From the NCBI RefSeq assembly GCF_021730395.1, contig NC_069367.1:73641501-73705500 (forward strand): 64,000 nt of DNA, written 5' to 3'. Positions within the stretch are counted from its first letter, which is position 1, and every line of letters starts with the position of its first letter. Shown in pieces: positions 48,468 to 59,124 of the stretch. The DNA is from Mercenaria mercenaria (taxonomy: Eukaryota > Mollusca > Bivalvia > Venerida > Veneridae). The position numbers were made by a program, and so were the translations under genes. The notes beneath the pieces were generated by a model, which saw only the letters and a list, made by a program, of their open reading frames with translations, ran no database searches and was not told the origin of the DNA.

Positions 48468-48791
48468 TTTAATATTGATTTTGAAACCTGGTTACAGTCT
48501 AACAGCAGACTAGTCAAACTAATTCGATGCGATCCTAGGAAATATTTAGATAATTTTTTCTTATGGGCAGTATCTCCACTCGCGTCAAACACTCGAAAGA
48601 CCAAAATAGTGAAGGAAATTTCCGATGAAATTTTCATCGCTGCCGGCACTTTACATGCTATAGGTTTAAATGCAGATTATGTCATAAATTCAAATAAAAC
48701 TTACATTTATCAAAAGGGGATTCAGTTCCTCATTGATTTATGTAAAAATTATCAAATAATTTCCAAAGTTACGAATTTTCTGGTGATTTAA
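48468..48791 (+). CDS. Unrecognised 107-codon open frame, possible terminal exon
   Basis: Follows a possible acceptor (GAGTTTTCCAG ending 48467) and stays open to TAA at 48789-48791 without an in-frame ATG. The translation begins FNIDFETWLQSNSRLVKLIR and continues with DPRKYLDNFFLWAVSP and SDEIFIAAGTLHAIGLNADY. Composition is protein-like (mixed hydrophobic and charged, Trp and Cys present), unlike chance AT-rich frames. I do not recognise a domain. It may be a last exon, a pseudogene or part of an old element; no upstream exon was identified. Confidence 0.3.
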   Translation, partial: FNIDFETWLQSNSRLVKLIRCDPRKYLDNFFLWAVSPLASNTRKTKIVKEISDEIFIAAGTLHAIGLNADYVINSNKTYIYQKGIQFLIDLCKNYQIISKVTNFLVI

Positions 48792-48794
48792 ACC

Positions 48795-49190
48795 AATGTA
48801 TGTACTGTGCACGATTAACGTTTACAGTGTGTACACTGATAAAACCAATAACTTTACATGACTGTGTACTGTCCATTATTTTGGTCCTCCGAAGTTTTGA
48901 CGTTTAGATTCAGGGATAACGGTGGTCCAATGACCTGGGGACAGTGTATTTTCAGGCGAACCAGAGAATCCTGAAAGCTAACTGGTCCACCGCACCACTA
49001 AAAATTCAATGGAAACAAAAATTGCTCAAATTTACATTGCATTAAAAATAGAAAATTGGTTTTCCGAAAATACCCCCAGTGTTTGAGACATGACGTAATA
49101 GAATTGACCAATGACACAAAAACTGGGCATGATGACGATCTTATTGATTATCCATGGAAACAATATCAAAGAACATTTCGAATTCAATAT
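48795..49190. other. Unassigned DNA
   Basis: No gene or repeat recognised between the open frame and element B. Confidence 0.4.
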
Positions 49191-49192
49191 TA

Positions 49193-50754
49193 ACTAGAAA
49201 ATGCTTTTGTAAAAAAGCACATGTCTCCCCCAATGCAAAGTCCTATAGGCAAGAAGTCAATAGGGGACAGAAGCGAAAGTCAAAGAGACACTGATGGTTA
49301 GCTGCAATAGGGATCATCTACTTGGCATGTCCAGTCATCCCGCTAAATTTCAACACTCTTGGCCTAGTGGTTCTCAAGTCACTGTTCAGGCTCCTGTGAA
49401 ATTGACCTTTGATCAAGTGACCTCAAAATAAATAGGGGTCATCTACTCTGCATGTTCAATCATCCTATGAAGTTTCAACATTCTGGGGCAAGTGGTTCTC
49501 AAATTATTGAGCGGAAATGGTTATCACTGTTCAGGCCCCTGTGACCTTGACCTTTAACAGAGTGACCCCAAAAACAATAGGGGTCATTTACTCTGCATGA
49601 ACAATCATCCTATGAAGTTTCAACATTCTGGGTCGAGAGGTTCTCAAGTTATTGATTGGAAATGGTTTTCCATGTTCAGGCCCCTGTGACCTTGACCTTT
49701 AACAGAGTGACCCCAAATTCGTTAGGGGTCATCTACTCTGCATGATCAATCATCCTATGAAGTTTCATCATTCTGGGTCAAGTGGTTCTCAAGTTACTGA
49801 CCGGAAATGGTTTTCAATGTTCGGGCCCCTGTGACCTTGACCTTTAACAGAGTGACCCCAAAATCAATAGGGGTCATCTACTCTGCATGACCAATCATCC
49901 TATTAAGTTTCAACATTCTGGGTCAAGTGGTTGTCAAGTTACTGACCAGAAATGGTTTTCAATGTTCAGGCCCCAGTGACCTTGACCTTTAACGGAGTGA
50001 CCCCAAAATCAACAGGGGTCATCTACTTTGCATGTACAATCATCCTATGAAGTTTCAACATTCTGGGTCAAGAGGTTCTCTAGTTATTGATCGGAAATGG
50101 TTTTCAATGTTCAGGCCCCTGTGACCTTGACCTTTGACGGAGTGACCCCAAAATCAATAGGGGTCATCTACTCTTCATGACCAATCATCCTATGAAGTTT
50201 CAACATTCTGGGTCAAGTGGTTCTCTAGCTATTGATCAGAAATGGTTTTCAATGTTCAGGCCCCTGTGACCTTGACCTTTGATAGAGTGACCCCAAAATC
50301 AATAGGGGTCATCTACTCTTCATGACCAATCATCCCATGAAGTTTCAACATTCTGGGTCAAGTGGTTATTGATCGGAAATGGTTTTCAATGTTCAGGCCC
50401 CTGTGACCTTGACCTTTGACAGAGTGACCCCAAAATCAATAGGGGTCACCTACTCCTCATGACCAATCATCCTATGAAGTTTCAACATTCTGGGTCAAGT
50501 GGTTCTCTAGTTATTGATCGGAAATGGTTTTCAATGTTCAGGCCCCTGTGACCTTGACCTTTGACGGAGTGACCCCAAAAACAATAAGGGTCGTCTACTC
50601 CAGCAGCCCTAAACCCTATGAAATTTGAAGGTTCTAGGTCAAATGGTTCTCCAGTTATTGCTCCGAAATAAAGTGTGACGTACGGACGGGCGGACGGATG
50701 GACGGACGGACAGGGCAAAAACAATATGTCTCCCCCAGAGGGGGGGAGACATAA
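49193..50754 (+). mobile_element. Tandem-core element B (HINE-like)
   Basis: Left end ACTAG, hairpin TGCTTTT/AAAAAGCA (49202-49219), block ATGTCTCCCCCA from 49221. The core has about nine 145-bp units (CAGGCCCCTGTGACCTTGAC at 49532, 49677, 49822, 49967, 50112, 50257, 50394, 50539), the period being exact except for one unit 8 bp short. A GGACGGACGGAC run follows, then a near-perfect hairpin, TATGTCTCCCCC/GGGGGAGACATA, at 50725-50752. High unit similarity points to recent array expansion. Confidence 0.78.
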
Positions 50755-50759
50755 TTAAA

Positions 50760-51840
50760 ACATTTTTTCTGATCAGTAATAAAGCTACTTACTTTGGATT
50801 TTCATATATCCTACTTTTAGAACATTAAAAAAAACATTGTCTCATATTTGGTTACATAACTGGTATATCTCTCTTTTATAAGACACATTTTGATGAATAG
50901 CCTGAAATAAACACAGGCACCTGGCAACTAAACTTCAAAGGGCAAGTGTCGACAACTTTTTCTTTATTAATTTTCGGCATTACCCTTTGATGTGGGATGA
51001 AAGTTAACCTATTTGACATTGACTGATGTAATTTGACCTAATTCTGCTGAAGATATTTCGAGTGTATAAAAACATACCTTAGATTAATATTTTTTGTGGA
51101 GTTGAAGAACTGTATTAGTTTGTTTCTTCTTTTCTTTTTTTCATAAATGGAAATGAAATACTTAAAACAGACATACCTCATTTGCAATGAAGTCAAAATA
51201 ATAGTTATTTGCTTCTATTTCTGTTTAGATTCTTTTGAAATATGTTTTTAATTTTTTAACATTCTTATTTGCTTTTCCCCCACTCAAAGCTATTCAATGT
51301 ACTTTAATTTTAGAACAAAATTTTCAATATTTACTTTTAATGAAATTTTCTTCATTTTTTTCTGTAATTTATGTGGTATTTAAGGAAAAAGAAGTAATGA
51401 GAGTTGAAAGTATATTGAAACTTTCTTTGAAGTGATTTTGTACTAAAAACAGTTTATCATAAGATACACCTTTAAAAATTTACTTTTTCTGAAGACAGAC
51501 CGGGTTTCATTAAGGGCTGAGTGTCAGGGACTTCCCCTGCTATAGTGGTATGAAGCCCTGACTATTTTTCCTCATTCCTGAAGCAAATCAATTCTATATG
51601 GGAGAACTCCATCTGCTTCAAAAATTAATGAAACCCCTGAAAGAGGCACATTTTTGTTAGTAAATTTGAGATGATAGTGGGGACCAGCTGAATTTTCAGG
51701 GGACCACTACTGTAAATTTTAAAAGCTGGTGGTCTTTTGGGCCACTAGGAAAAAAGAGTTAGTGTCAACCCCTGAGATTGCCCCGTCACAAATATAAAAC
51801 AATCTAAATGTCAAATTATTTTGACTAACAGCAGACCATC
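50760..51840. other. Unassigned AT-rich DNA
   Basis: No gene recognised. A GGGTTTCATTAAGGGCTGAG ... ATTAATGAAACCCCTGA inverted pair lies at about 51504-51641 and may be a small foldback sequence. Confidence 0.4.
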
Positions 51841-52066
51841 TGATGGCACCATTTACCGGGAGGTTGAACCACTATATGCAGCCCGTCTGGGCGTACCAGA
51901 TGTTTAAAGCACTGGTATTGGCAATAGGGGTAAAACGACCTCAGGGGTGGGGGTGCGGTCATGGCTGTTTGTTACAATAAGGCTGTAAATATTATCATTG
52001 TTCATTTATGATATTTTTGTTATTTTTTATTATTATGTACAACGCCATTGAAAATATCATTTATAA
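51841..52066 (+). mobile_element. LINE 3' tail, left part (split by element C)
   Basis: GATGGCACCATTTACCGGGA ... AATATCATTTATAA matches the 3' region of the L2-type LINE at about 26940-27170. The remaining part is at 53611-53777. No coding sequence is left in this copy. Confidence 0.8.
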
Positions 52067-52388
52067 ACAAGGGTGCAGAATGTCACAATATACGCCCGTC
52101 ACAGCAAATTTGTTTACACTAGCACCTGTATTTGCAAATGGAATTTTAATTTTCTAGTTGTTTACAATGTTGTTTTTTTTAGAAATTATTGTAATTCTTT
52201 TATTTTTCTAAGTCCACAAAAAAAATCCTTACCAGGTAGAGATACCTTAAAATACACCCAAAATTTGAAAGTAATATCAATGTTGTACCACAGAAAAGTG
52301 GTCTTGGTTTTTCCCTACGGTCAATTATAAAAAAGTTACAATGTAAGTTATTTATAGTAACAACTAAGGGAAGTTAATCTTTAAAGAG

Positions 52389-52419
<31 letters not shown>

Positions 52420-53610
52420 GAAAAAAAAAAATTACAAGTCCACACAAAAATCCTTACCAGGTAGAGATAGCTCAAAATACACCTCAGAATTGGATGTAAC
52501 ATGCATGTTGTACTACAGAAAAGTGGTCTCGATTTTTCCCTACGACTTGTAATGAAAAAGTTACAATATAAGCTATTTATAGTAACAGCAAAGGGAAGTA
52601 ATTCAAAAGAAGGGACCAGTGCATGACACTCCGTCTCATGATGGTGTACAATTGTGCCAAGTTACATCAAAATCCCTCCATGCATGAAGAAGAAATGCTC
52701 CAGACAAAGTCATTCTTGTATCTGACCTTTGACCTTTAAGTGTGACCTTGACCTTAGACTGAGGGACCTGGTTCTTGCGCATGACACTCCGTCTCATGCT
52801 TGTGAACATTTGTGCCAAGTTGTATCAAAATCCCTCAATGCATGAAGAAGAAATGCTCCGGACAAAGTTTTCATTCTTGTATCCTTTGACCTCTAAGTGT
52901 GACCTTGACCTTACCCCTAGGGACCTGGTTCTTGCGCATGACACTCTGACTCATGATGGTGAACAATTTTGCCAAGCTACATCAAAGTCCTTTCATGCAT
53001 GAAGAAGATATGCTCCGGACAAAGTTTTCATTCTTGTATCCTTTGACCTCTAAGTGTGACCTTGACCTTAGACCTAGGAACCTGGTTCTTGCGCATGACA
53101 CTCCCTCTCATTATGGTGAACAACTGTGCCAAGCTACATCAAAATCATTCCATGCATGAAGAAGATATGCTCCGGACAAAGTCATTCTTGAATTTTTCAT
53201 TCTTGTATCCTTTGACCTCTAAGTGTGACCTTGACCTTAGACCTAGGGACCTGGTTTTTGCGCATGACACTCCGTCTCATGATGATGAACAATTGTGCCA
53301 ACTTTCATCAAAATCCCTCCATACATGAAGAAGATATGCTCCGGACAAAGTCATTCTTGAATTTGACCTTTGACCTCTAAGTGTGACCTTGACCTTAGAC
53401 CTAGGGACCTGGTTCTTGCGCATGACACTCCGTCTCATGATGGTGAACAACTGTGCCAAGTTTCATCAAAATCCCTCCATGCATGAAGAAGATATGCTCC
53501 GGACAAGGTCTGTGGACGCCGCCCGCCCGCCCGCCCGCCCGCCCGCCCAACCGCCCATCCGCCCACCAGGGGCGTTCCCATAATACGTCCCGTTTTTCAA
53601 ACGGGCGTAT
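52067..53610 (+). mobile_element. Tandem-core element C (HINE-like), nested in a LINE tail
   Basis: Left end ACAAG at 52067, block ATACGCCCGT at 52090-52099. Two copies of a ~180-bp leader follow (AAGTCCACA, CAGGTAGAGATA, CCACAGAAAAGTGGTCT), separated by poly-A runs at 52389-52431. The core has about six ~157-bp units (TGCATGAAGAAGAAATGCTC, CTAAGTGTGACCTTGACCTT), then a (CCGC)n run at 53517-53570. The right-end hairpin, ATACGTCCCGTTT/AAACGGGCGTAT, is at 53583-53610. The uninterrupted LINE tail at 27168-27175 defines both boundaries to within a few bases. Confidence 0.82.
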
Positions 53611-53777
53611 AAAAAGGCGTTTAATCAAATTGTTCAGTTTCAGTTTTTAGATTGCATATGTCATGTTTTGTTATTTTCCTACATATCTGCGATGTGTCAC
53701 ATGTTTAATTGTAAAGCGCCTTTGAACGTATATTACATATGAAAAGGGCGCTCAACAAATCTGGTATAATTAATTAA
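53611..53777 (+). mobile_element. LINE 3' tail, right part
   Basis: AAAAAGGCGTTTAATCAAAT ... GTAAAGCGCCTTTGAACG ... GGGCGCTCAACAAATCTGGT and a TAAT-rich end, matching about 27171-27345. Completes the L2-type tail that element C interrupts. Confidence 0.8.
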
Positions 53778-53896
53778 TTAAATCTGACAAACTGACCAAC
53801 AACATCAAAGATCCATGACAGCATATAAACATCTCAGGGCTGAAATTTTTTAGCTACTATCAGATTAGTCCGAATCCGTGACTCTAGTTACCTCCC

Positions 53897-54174
53897 GGGA
53901 GTCAGTGGCGCAGTGGTTAACAGGTTGGACTACAATGCCTGCGGTCCGGCTTTGATTCCCAGTCGCGGCTGATATCCCGACTAGTGTTCAGTGCTGGGTG
54001 TTATGCTTAAATTGGTACTGTTTCCAGCAGTATCGGCCTAGACTTTATGCTTAGGAGGTAAATATGACACCTGCCGTGGGCTCGCTGGAAACAAGTTGTT
54101 CCATTCAATTTCCAGGTGGGGACTTTCGTCGACTACCCACGTTAAACAAGAAACTTAACCTTTACCTTTACCTT
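53897..54174 (+). mobile_element. tRNA-derived SINE
   Basis: A-box-like TGGCGCAGTGGTTAACAGG at about 53905 and B-box GGCTTTGATTCCC at 53948-53960 with normal tRNA spacing. A unique body follows (CAGTGCTGGGTG, GTTGTTCCATTCAATTTCCA), then a CTTTAC-repeat tail ending near 54174. The Pol III boxes are well kept. Confidence 0.82.
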
Positions 54175-54179
54175 CCCCT

Positions 54180-57100
54180 GACGGTAATATCAAAATGAAA
54201 TGAAATGAAAGTGATAATTAAGGTACTTCCGCCATCTTGAATTTAGAGTGACCTTCATTTGAAGTGTGAAAATATAGTGAACAAAAGCTTTCAAATGCAG
54301 CTGTTCCAGAATACAAAAACAGCTCAGTTTGCAAGACCTGAACTAAAAGTAGCTGTATAAAAAGTAAAACTAAAATTTGGAAATAAACAAAGAAGATATG
54401 TTACCTGTATTTTTCCAAATTTTTGGTTAGATTTATAAATCCTCTCAAAATACTTTACTAAAAAGTCATGAATGACAAAAGTTAGTTCAAAGTTTCAATT
54501 AGTGCATAGGGTTAGGGTTGTCTTACTGAATAGAACTAAACTTATTACAAAATCTGTTTTCAAACCTGACCACCTCATGTATTAAAACGAAAATAAATCT
54601 GTACATATTGCTATCTTCAGCATACATAAAAGTAGTGCAATGTGCGGACAATGATTTTTGTACGTATGGTGTACCAAACTGCCTAAAATTGTAAGACAAG
54701 TCTCACACTTAATGTGAACAAGATTTGGCAACGATCCAAAATTCTTTTCAAGGACTGTGCAAGTATAAGAAAGGTTTAATTTATTATAGTGGAATTTATG
54801 TACTTACGCGCTGCTTATCTCACGGAAAATTTGGTGGAAATGGAACCTTCGGCACTTCCTGCGGTAACTACCGAAATTACTTAACGTAACTTTCTCACTC
54901 ATACGTGATTGTATATTTATAAATTATAAAAACAATCGGAATATTTGCTTTATCACGATATATGCAAATATTTTTAGACAATCTTGAAACATTAGGCCAC
55001 AGTATTTCCGCATACTGGTCCGGGACAAGTTCGATGTGTATACTGATTCCTTATTAGATGTTTCATGCGTCGTAAACTAACCAATTTTGATCTATCGACT
55101 TTTTAAATAATATGAGAATAATGCAGCATGTTTTTGAAAACACAGTGAGAATAAATCGCAGAAAAAATGTACAGCCAAATATGTTAGGAGGTAATACAAA
55201 ATGTATACAGTTGTAGATAACTACGAAACATTTTACAAAATGCAATCAGTTGAACTTCTCACACGAAAACCTGATGATTAAAATCAGCAATATCTCAAAA
55301 GTAACTGCATCTTGGTTCTTTGTTAAACAATGATATTTTTCACATTTTTATAGACTTAAACTGATAATGAATGTGCAAAGAAATTCCGGCATAGAAATGG
55401 ACATTACTGCGGTGTTGACAGCAGAAACAGCGGTCCAGTACTAAGACCGTCTACGAAACCAAGGATAACGAGTTCTTTATCAGAAAACTACGAACACTGG
55501 GATCAGTTTTCAGTAAACACCTGAAAATGATAGACTTGCTATTTGCCGGGTGCACACTTGTTTTCTATCGTCGTTAATATAAAGTAGACTAGCAAATATT
55601 CGTACACATGCATAATCTTATAAACACTTCTTTAATGTATGTTCTCTGAAATGAATAAATAACTGGCTCAACTGAGACACCATACTTTAAAGTAAATTCA
55701 GTTTATTCACCACGAGGTTCAAAATGCACGGGAGTCTCGTGATAATACATGCCTTTAATTTCACATGGTTGAAGTGTAAACAAATAGTTAAATTTGCTTC
55801 GTTTTATTTCTCACGGAAAAGATCAGACGGTTTTTTATATTGGAATAATTATAGAACATCTATGCATTTAAAGTTGAAAGTTGATTGTTTTCTACAGGAC
55901 GTAAAACTGAAACAAGTAAGCACTTTTACTTTTTCGGCAATGTTCCTCAGGTGAACTTTGACATTGTTTACGAAGAGAAATCAGTTTGGTGTCATCTTGA
56001 AATGCGTTGTTCGGCTGAAACGTATAGTTCCCGGAAAAGATCTAAAATGGTTTATTTTGGGGGATTTTTGTTTTATTTATAAATTCAACACAATGTGTAA
56101 TATTTCCAGTTTTTGAAAATGATTGAAATTCAACTTTATTTTAGAAAAAGTTTCGATGATCTTTCAGTAATATTTTGTCAGCGGATGCTTACAAATTTTA
56201 AGTGAAACGGCTTTCTTGTCCAAGGGAGGTGTGTAAAGCGAAAAACTATCATTACACATTGCGTTTATTCTTTAAATGTGAAAGATCGGTAACAGATTAA
56301 GGAGATCGGACAGTGAAAAACTATACTAAATGGATATCTCTAACCATGAATAAGGAGACATACACATTTCAGTAAGGAAATCTCAGGTAAAAGAACAATC
56401 ATATATTTTATTCCTTGAAATAAACATGGCGGCGAAATATTTTAGAAAAACTGTGCATGTGTTTTGCGCATTAGAATGTTTAACGACATTTTCTTGAAAA
56501 AGTAACTCTCGTGTGCACTATTTTGGCATTTCTTTGATTTGAAAATAAATGTTTTATAGCAATTTAGGTTGCATACGATACCGAAATTTTGCACCAAAAA
56601 TGTTCACTAATTTTCTTCCAAAGCACTGTGGAGATAGGGTTCAGCGTAGCTTTCATGCTCTCAAGTTTACCTACAGATATATCTTTTCAGTTTTTATCAT
56701 ATATTTTTTGTGTCCTTGCATTTCGAAAGCTGTTTCGAGGGTTCTGTTTTTTCACATGGATTTCTAATTTCAATTTGCGGAAATACCTTAAGGTATGATG
56801 GTATTAAATGCCTCCGCTACTATTTTCTATATAAAATTAACAACTTATAACATATTTTTATCAAGATTTCTAGCCTTTCACTTCCTGCGAGACTACCGTT
56901 GTCTTGAAGGTCTGTCTTTAGGCAATCAAAATATACCCAAAAAATATGGGGTTGACCATAATGCAGTGAAACCATGGTCACGTGACTGAGACACGTGATG
57001 AAAACGCTAGTATTGCGTAGGTAGACATCAGGAAATACCTACTTTCACTTTCATTTTACAAGGCAGCTTCAAATCAACTTTTGAAGCATATAACGTAGCT

Positions 57101-57636
57101 TAAAATCATCTGCGGACATTCCTTTTTACAATCAAGCATCAATAAAGCTTATATCTGGCATGAAAATGGCCTTTACCAGGCGGGAAAATTGCACTATATA
57201 TTGATATGGACTACATTCGAGTGGACCACGGAGGCATATCCGGCTAATTGCCCCCTTCATGCCTATAAGAAATACCAAAGTTTTCAAAAACGGGTTGGAT
57301 TACTATCAGACTAGCTATTATGGGCAAATGAATTTGGCAACAGTTTGCCATGTCATCATTCAGACAGACAGGTGCCCTTCCCTGAATTGCCTGGCTGATC
57401 AAAAAAAACAACAACAATCTTACAAATTATGTAAATTGTAAATAAATTGTTGGCTACGTCATGTTGTAATAATTTTCATGAGCACCGTTAATCCAGATCA
57501 AAAGACGACTTGATAGTCATGTATAGTTTATATTAGAAAAAAAATAAAATAAAATGGGAACATCTTGTTTCCCATAAAATACACTCTAAAGTTTGATTTC
57601 AAATAATATATATTTAAAATACTTAAAAACTTTCAG
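54180..57636. other. Region upstream of NCBP2, unassigned
   Basis: Expected to include the NCBP2 promoter and perhaps 5' UTR exons. The frames at 55724-56082 and 56549-56989 are AT-rich and lack family resemblance. CGGAAAAGATC recurs at 55817 and 56034 in similar context, a weak local duplication. Confidence 0.35.
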
Positions 57637-57779
57637 ATTTCAAGGTGAATAAATTAAAAACTATTGAGGATGAATATTTAGTAACTATTTCTTACTTACT
57701 AAGCAAGCGTTTCTTCGTAAAGATCAATCTCGACAAAAAGAAAGTGAAAAATTCGCATCATTTTCAAATTTTAGTGAAA

Positions 57780-57845
57780 ATGTCGCTTTTAAAACAGTCA
57801 CCTGGATCGGCAGATATAAGTTCTTACAGAGATCAACATTTTAAG
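57780..57845 (+). CDS. NCBP2: Nuclear cap-binding protein subunit 2, first coding exon
   Basis: 22 codons: MSLLKQSPGSADISSYRDQHFK, then GTAAAA as a phase-0 donor at 57846. The end matches the N-terminus of CBP20 (fly VELSSYRDQHFKG, human VELSQYRDQHFRG, recalled), a segment just before the RRM that contacts the cap-bound state and CBP80. CBP20 binds the m7G cap of nuclear Pol II transcripts with NCBP1. The ATG has A at -3, though the frame is open further upstream with an earlier Met, so the start rests on homology. A candidate acceptor (CTTTCAG ending 57636) suggests the exon's 5' UTR part begins there. I found no RRM exon (LYVGNLSFYTTEEQ) in the remaining 6.1 kb, so intron 1 probably runs past the window. 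The short match leaves some doubt. Confidence 0.72.
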
Positions 57846-59040
57846 GTAAAAAAAATTATCGTAAAATCGTTCTGTAAATTTAAATGTTGTGCTGCACTCT
57901 AAGTGTTATGAAATTCGGACGAAGCTTCAATGCGACGAAATAAAACATGGACATTCAGGGTTGGGATTTAACCTTGCAAACCATTAAAATATTTCAATTA
58001 CAGTTTGAAAACTGCAAATGTTTTCTGCCCAAACTCCAGTAATCAATCTGAATTCTGATTATGATACAGGGTTCTCGGAAACGCTTAATTCTGCATATGC
58101 ATACTTCTTGGAAAAGGATGCCAAAATATTCCAACCGTGATTGCTCAGGATGCGTAAAATGTTTATCCAACTACCTAGTCCAAATAATTGTAGATCTACT
58201 CGAGAGTTGAATATCGTTAATATGAAATTAGGCGCTGCCTATCTGACGGGAGAACCTAGTGATAGTGATACGGATTCTTTCTTTTTTTTCTGCATTAAAT
58301 TGTTCTTTCTGATATTTTTTGTTTGGCTTTCAGTTTTGACAGTAAGCCTGATGGTTTTGCTATTTTTATAAAAATAAGAAGGGGAAATGTTTTAAAAAGT
58401 TTTGTTTAAATGAACATAGATCTAATAATTTCTTCAAATGTATCAAGACTAGACAGACAATGGAAAATAGTGTTCATGAGTTAAAGATAACACTTGACAC
58501 TCTTTTAGGACAAATTGTGTTCCACTAATACAGCTATGGTAAAACTCGTGTATGTGAGAATGACAAACAACCATTTACTTGTGAAATTCTTATTTCAAAT
58601 TCATTGTAAAAAGTTCTTGACCAGAATTTTATATATAACACAAACACTCTTGGTCTAAATTCAATTTAATTTACCTAACTGCTAACAGTCTGGGACCTTT
58701 TTTTTGAATATGATTAAGGTTAATTTCTTAGCTTGATAGTGATCGTAGTGAGCCTCTCAAGTTTATAGCCAACATTTTTTTCCAAGTGTAATTTTACTAA
58801 AACTCTAGTCAATGAATTGACTTTTAGAAAGTAGTTGCAATGTATGTGAAAGATTGTGGAAGGGAGTGGAGATAAGCAATATCGATATATGCTTTTCCAT
58901 GCCTTCGAATATTTGTTCAAAATTTACAGACAGAACATTGGTTTACTATACTTATTAATGATTTGTGTTCCACTAATTGATTGAAAAAAGTGTGATAAAT
59001 ATAAAGAAAAAAAATTAAATTGGGCCTAAGCTAAAAAAAA
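57846..59040 (+). other. Probable NCBP2 intron 1, first part
   Basis: Starts with GTAAAAAAAA. A 76-codon frame at 58141-58371 ends in a hydrophobic T-rich run and was not accepted as an exon. Nothing else recognised. Confidence 0.4.
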
Positions 59041-59042
59041 AA

Positions 59043-59120
59043 AATCAAGCACCTTACGAGATTCAAACTCGGACCTCGCGCATGGAAAATATGTGCGCTA
59101 ACCACTGGACCACAGTGACT
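59043..59120 (-). repeat. tRNA-like sequence (SINE head or tRNA pseudogene)
   Basis: On the minus strand GTGGTCCAGTGGTTAGCGCA is a good A box and GAGTTTGAATCTC a good B box at tRNA spacing. It is followed by a run of T residues, a Pol III stop. The acceptor and D stems pair poorly, so a working tRNA gene is unlikely. Confidence 0.6.
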
Positions 59121-59124
59121 TATG

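Noticed and set aside
52775-53583. Series of 60-90-codon frames with a recurring MTLTLDLG-type sequence, both strands
   Set aside because: Translations of the 157-bp core of element C and of the same unit elsewhere; repeat-driven, not genes.
44903-57636. NCBP2AS2 homologue between PIGZ and NCBP2
   Set aside because: Looked for an RRAAQL-type segment on both strands and saw none; absence by eye is not proof.
59043-59120. Functional tRNA gene
   Set aside because: A and B boxes are good, but acceptor and D stems do not pair properly; kept only as a tRNA-like sequence.
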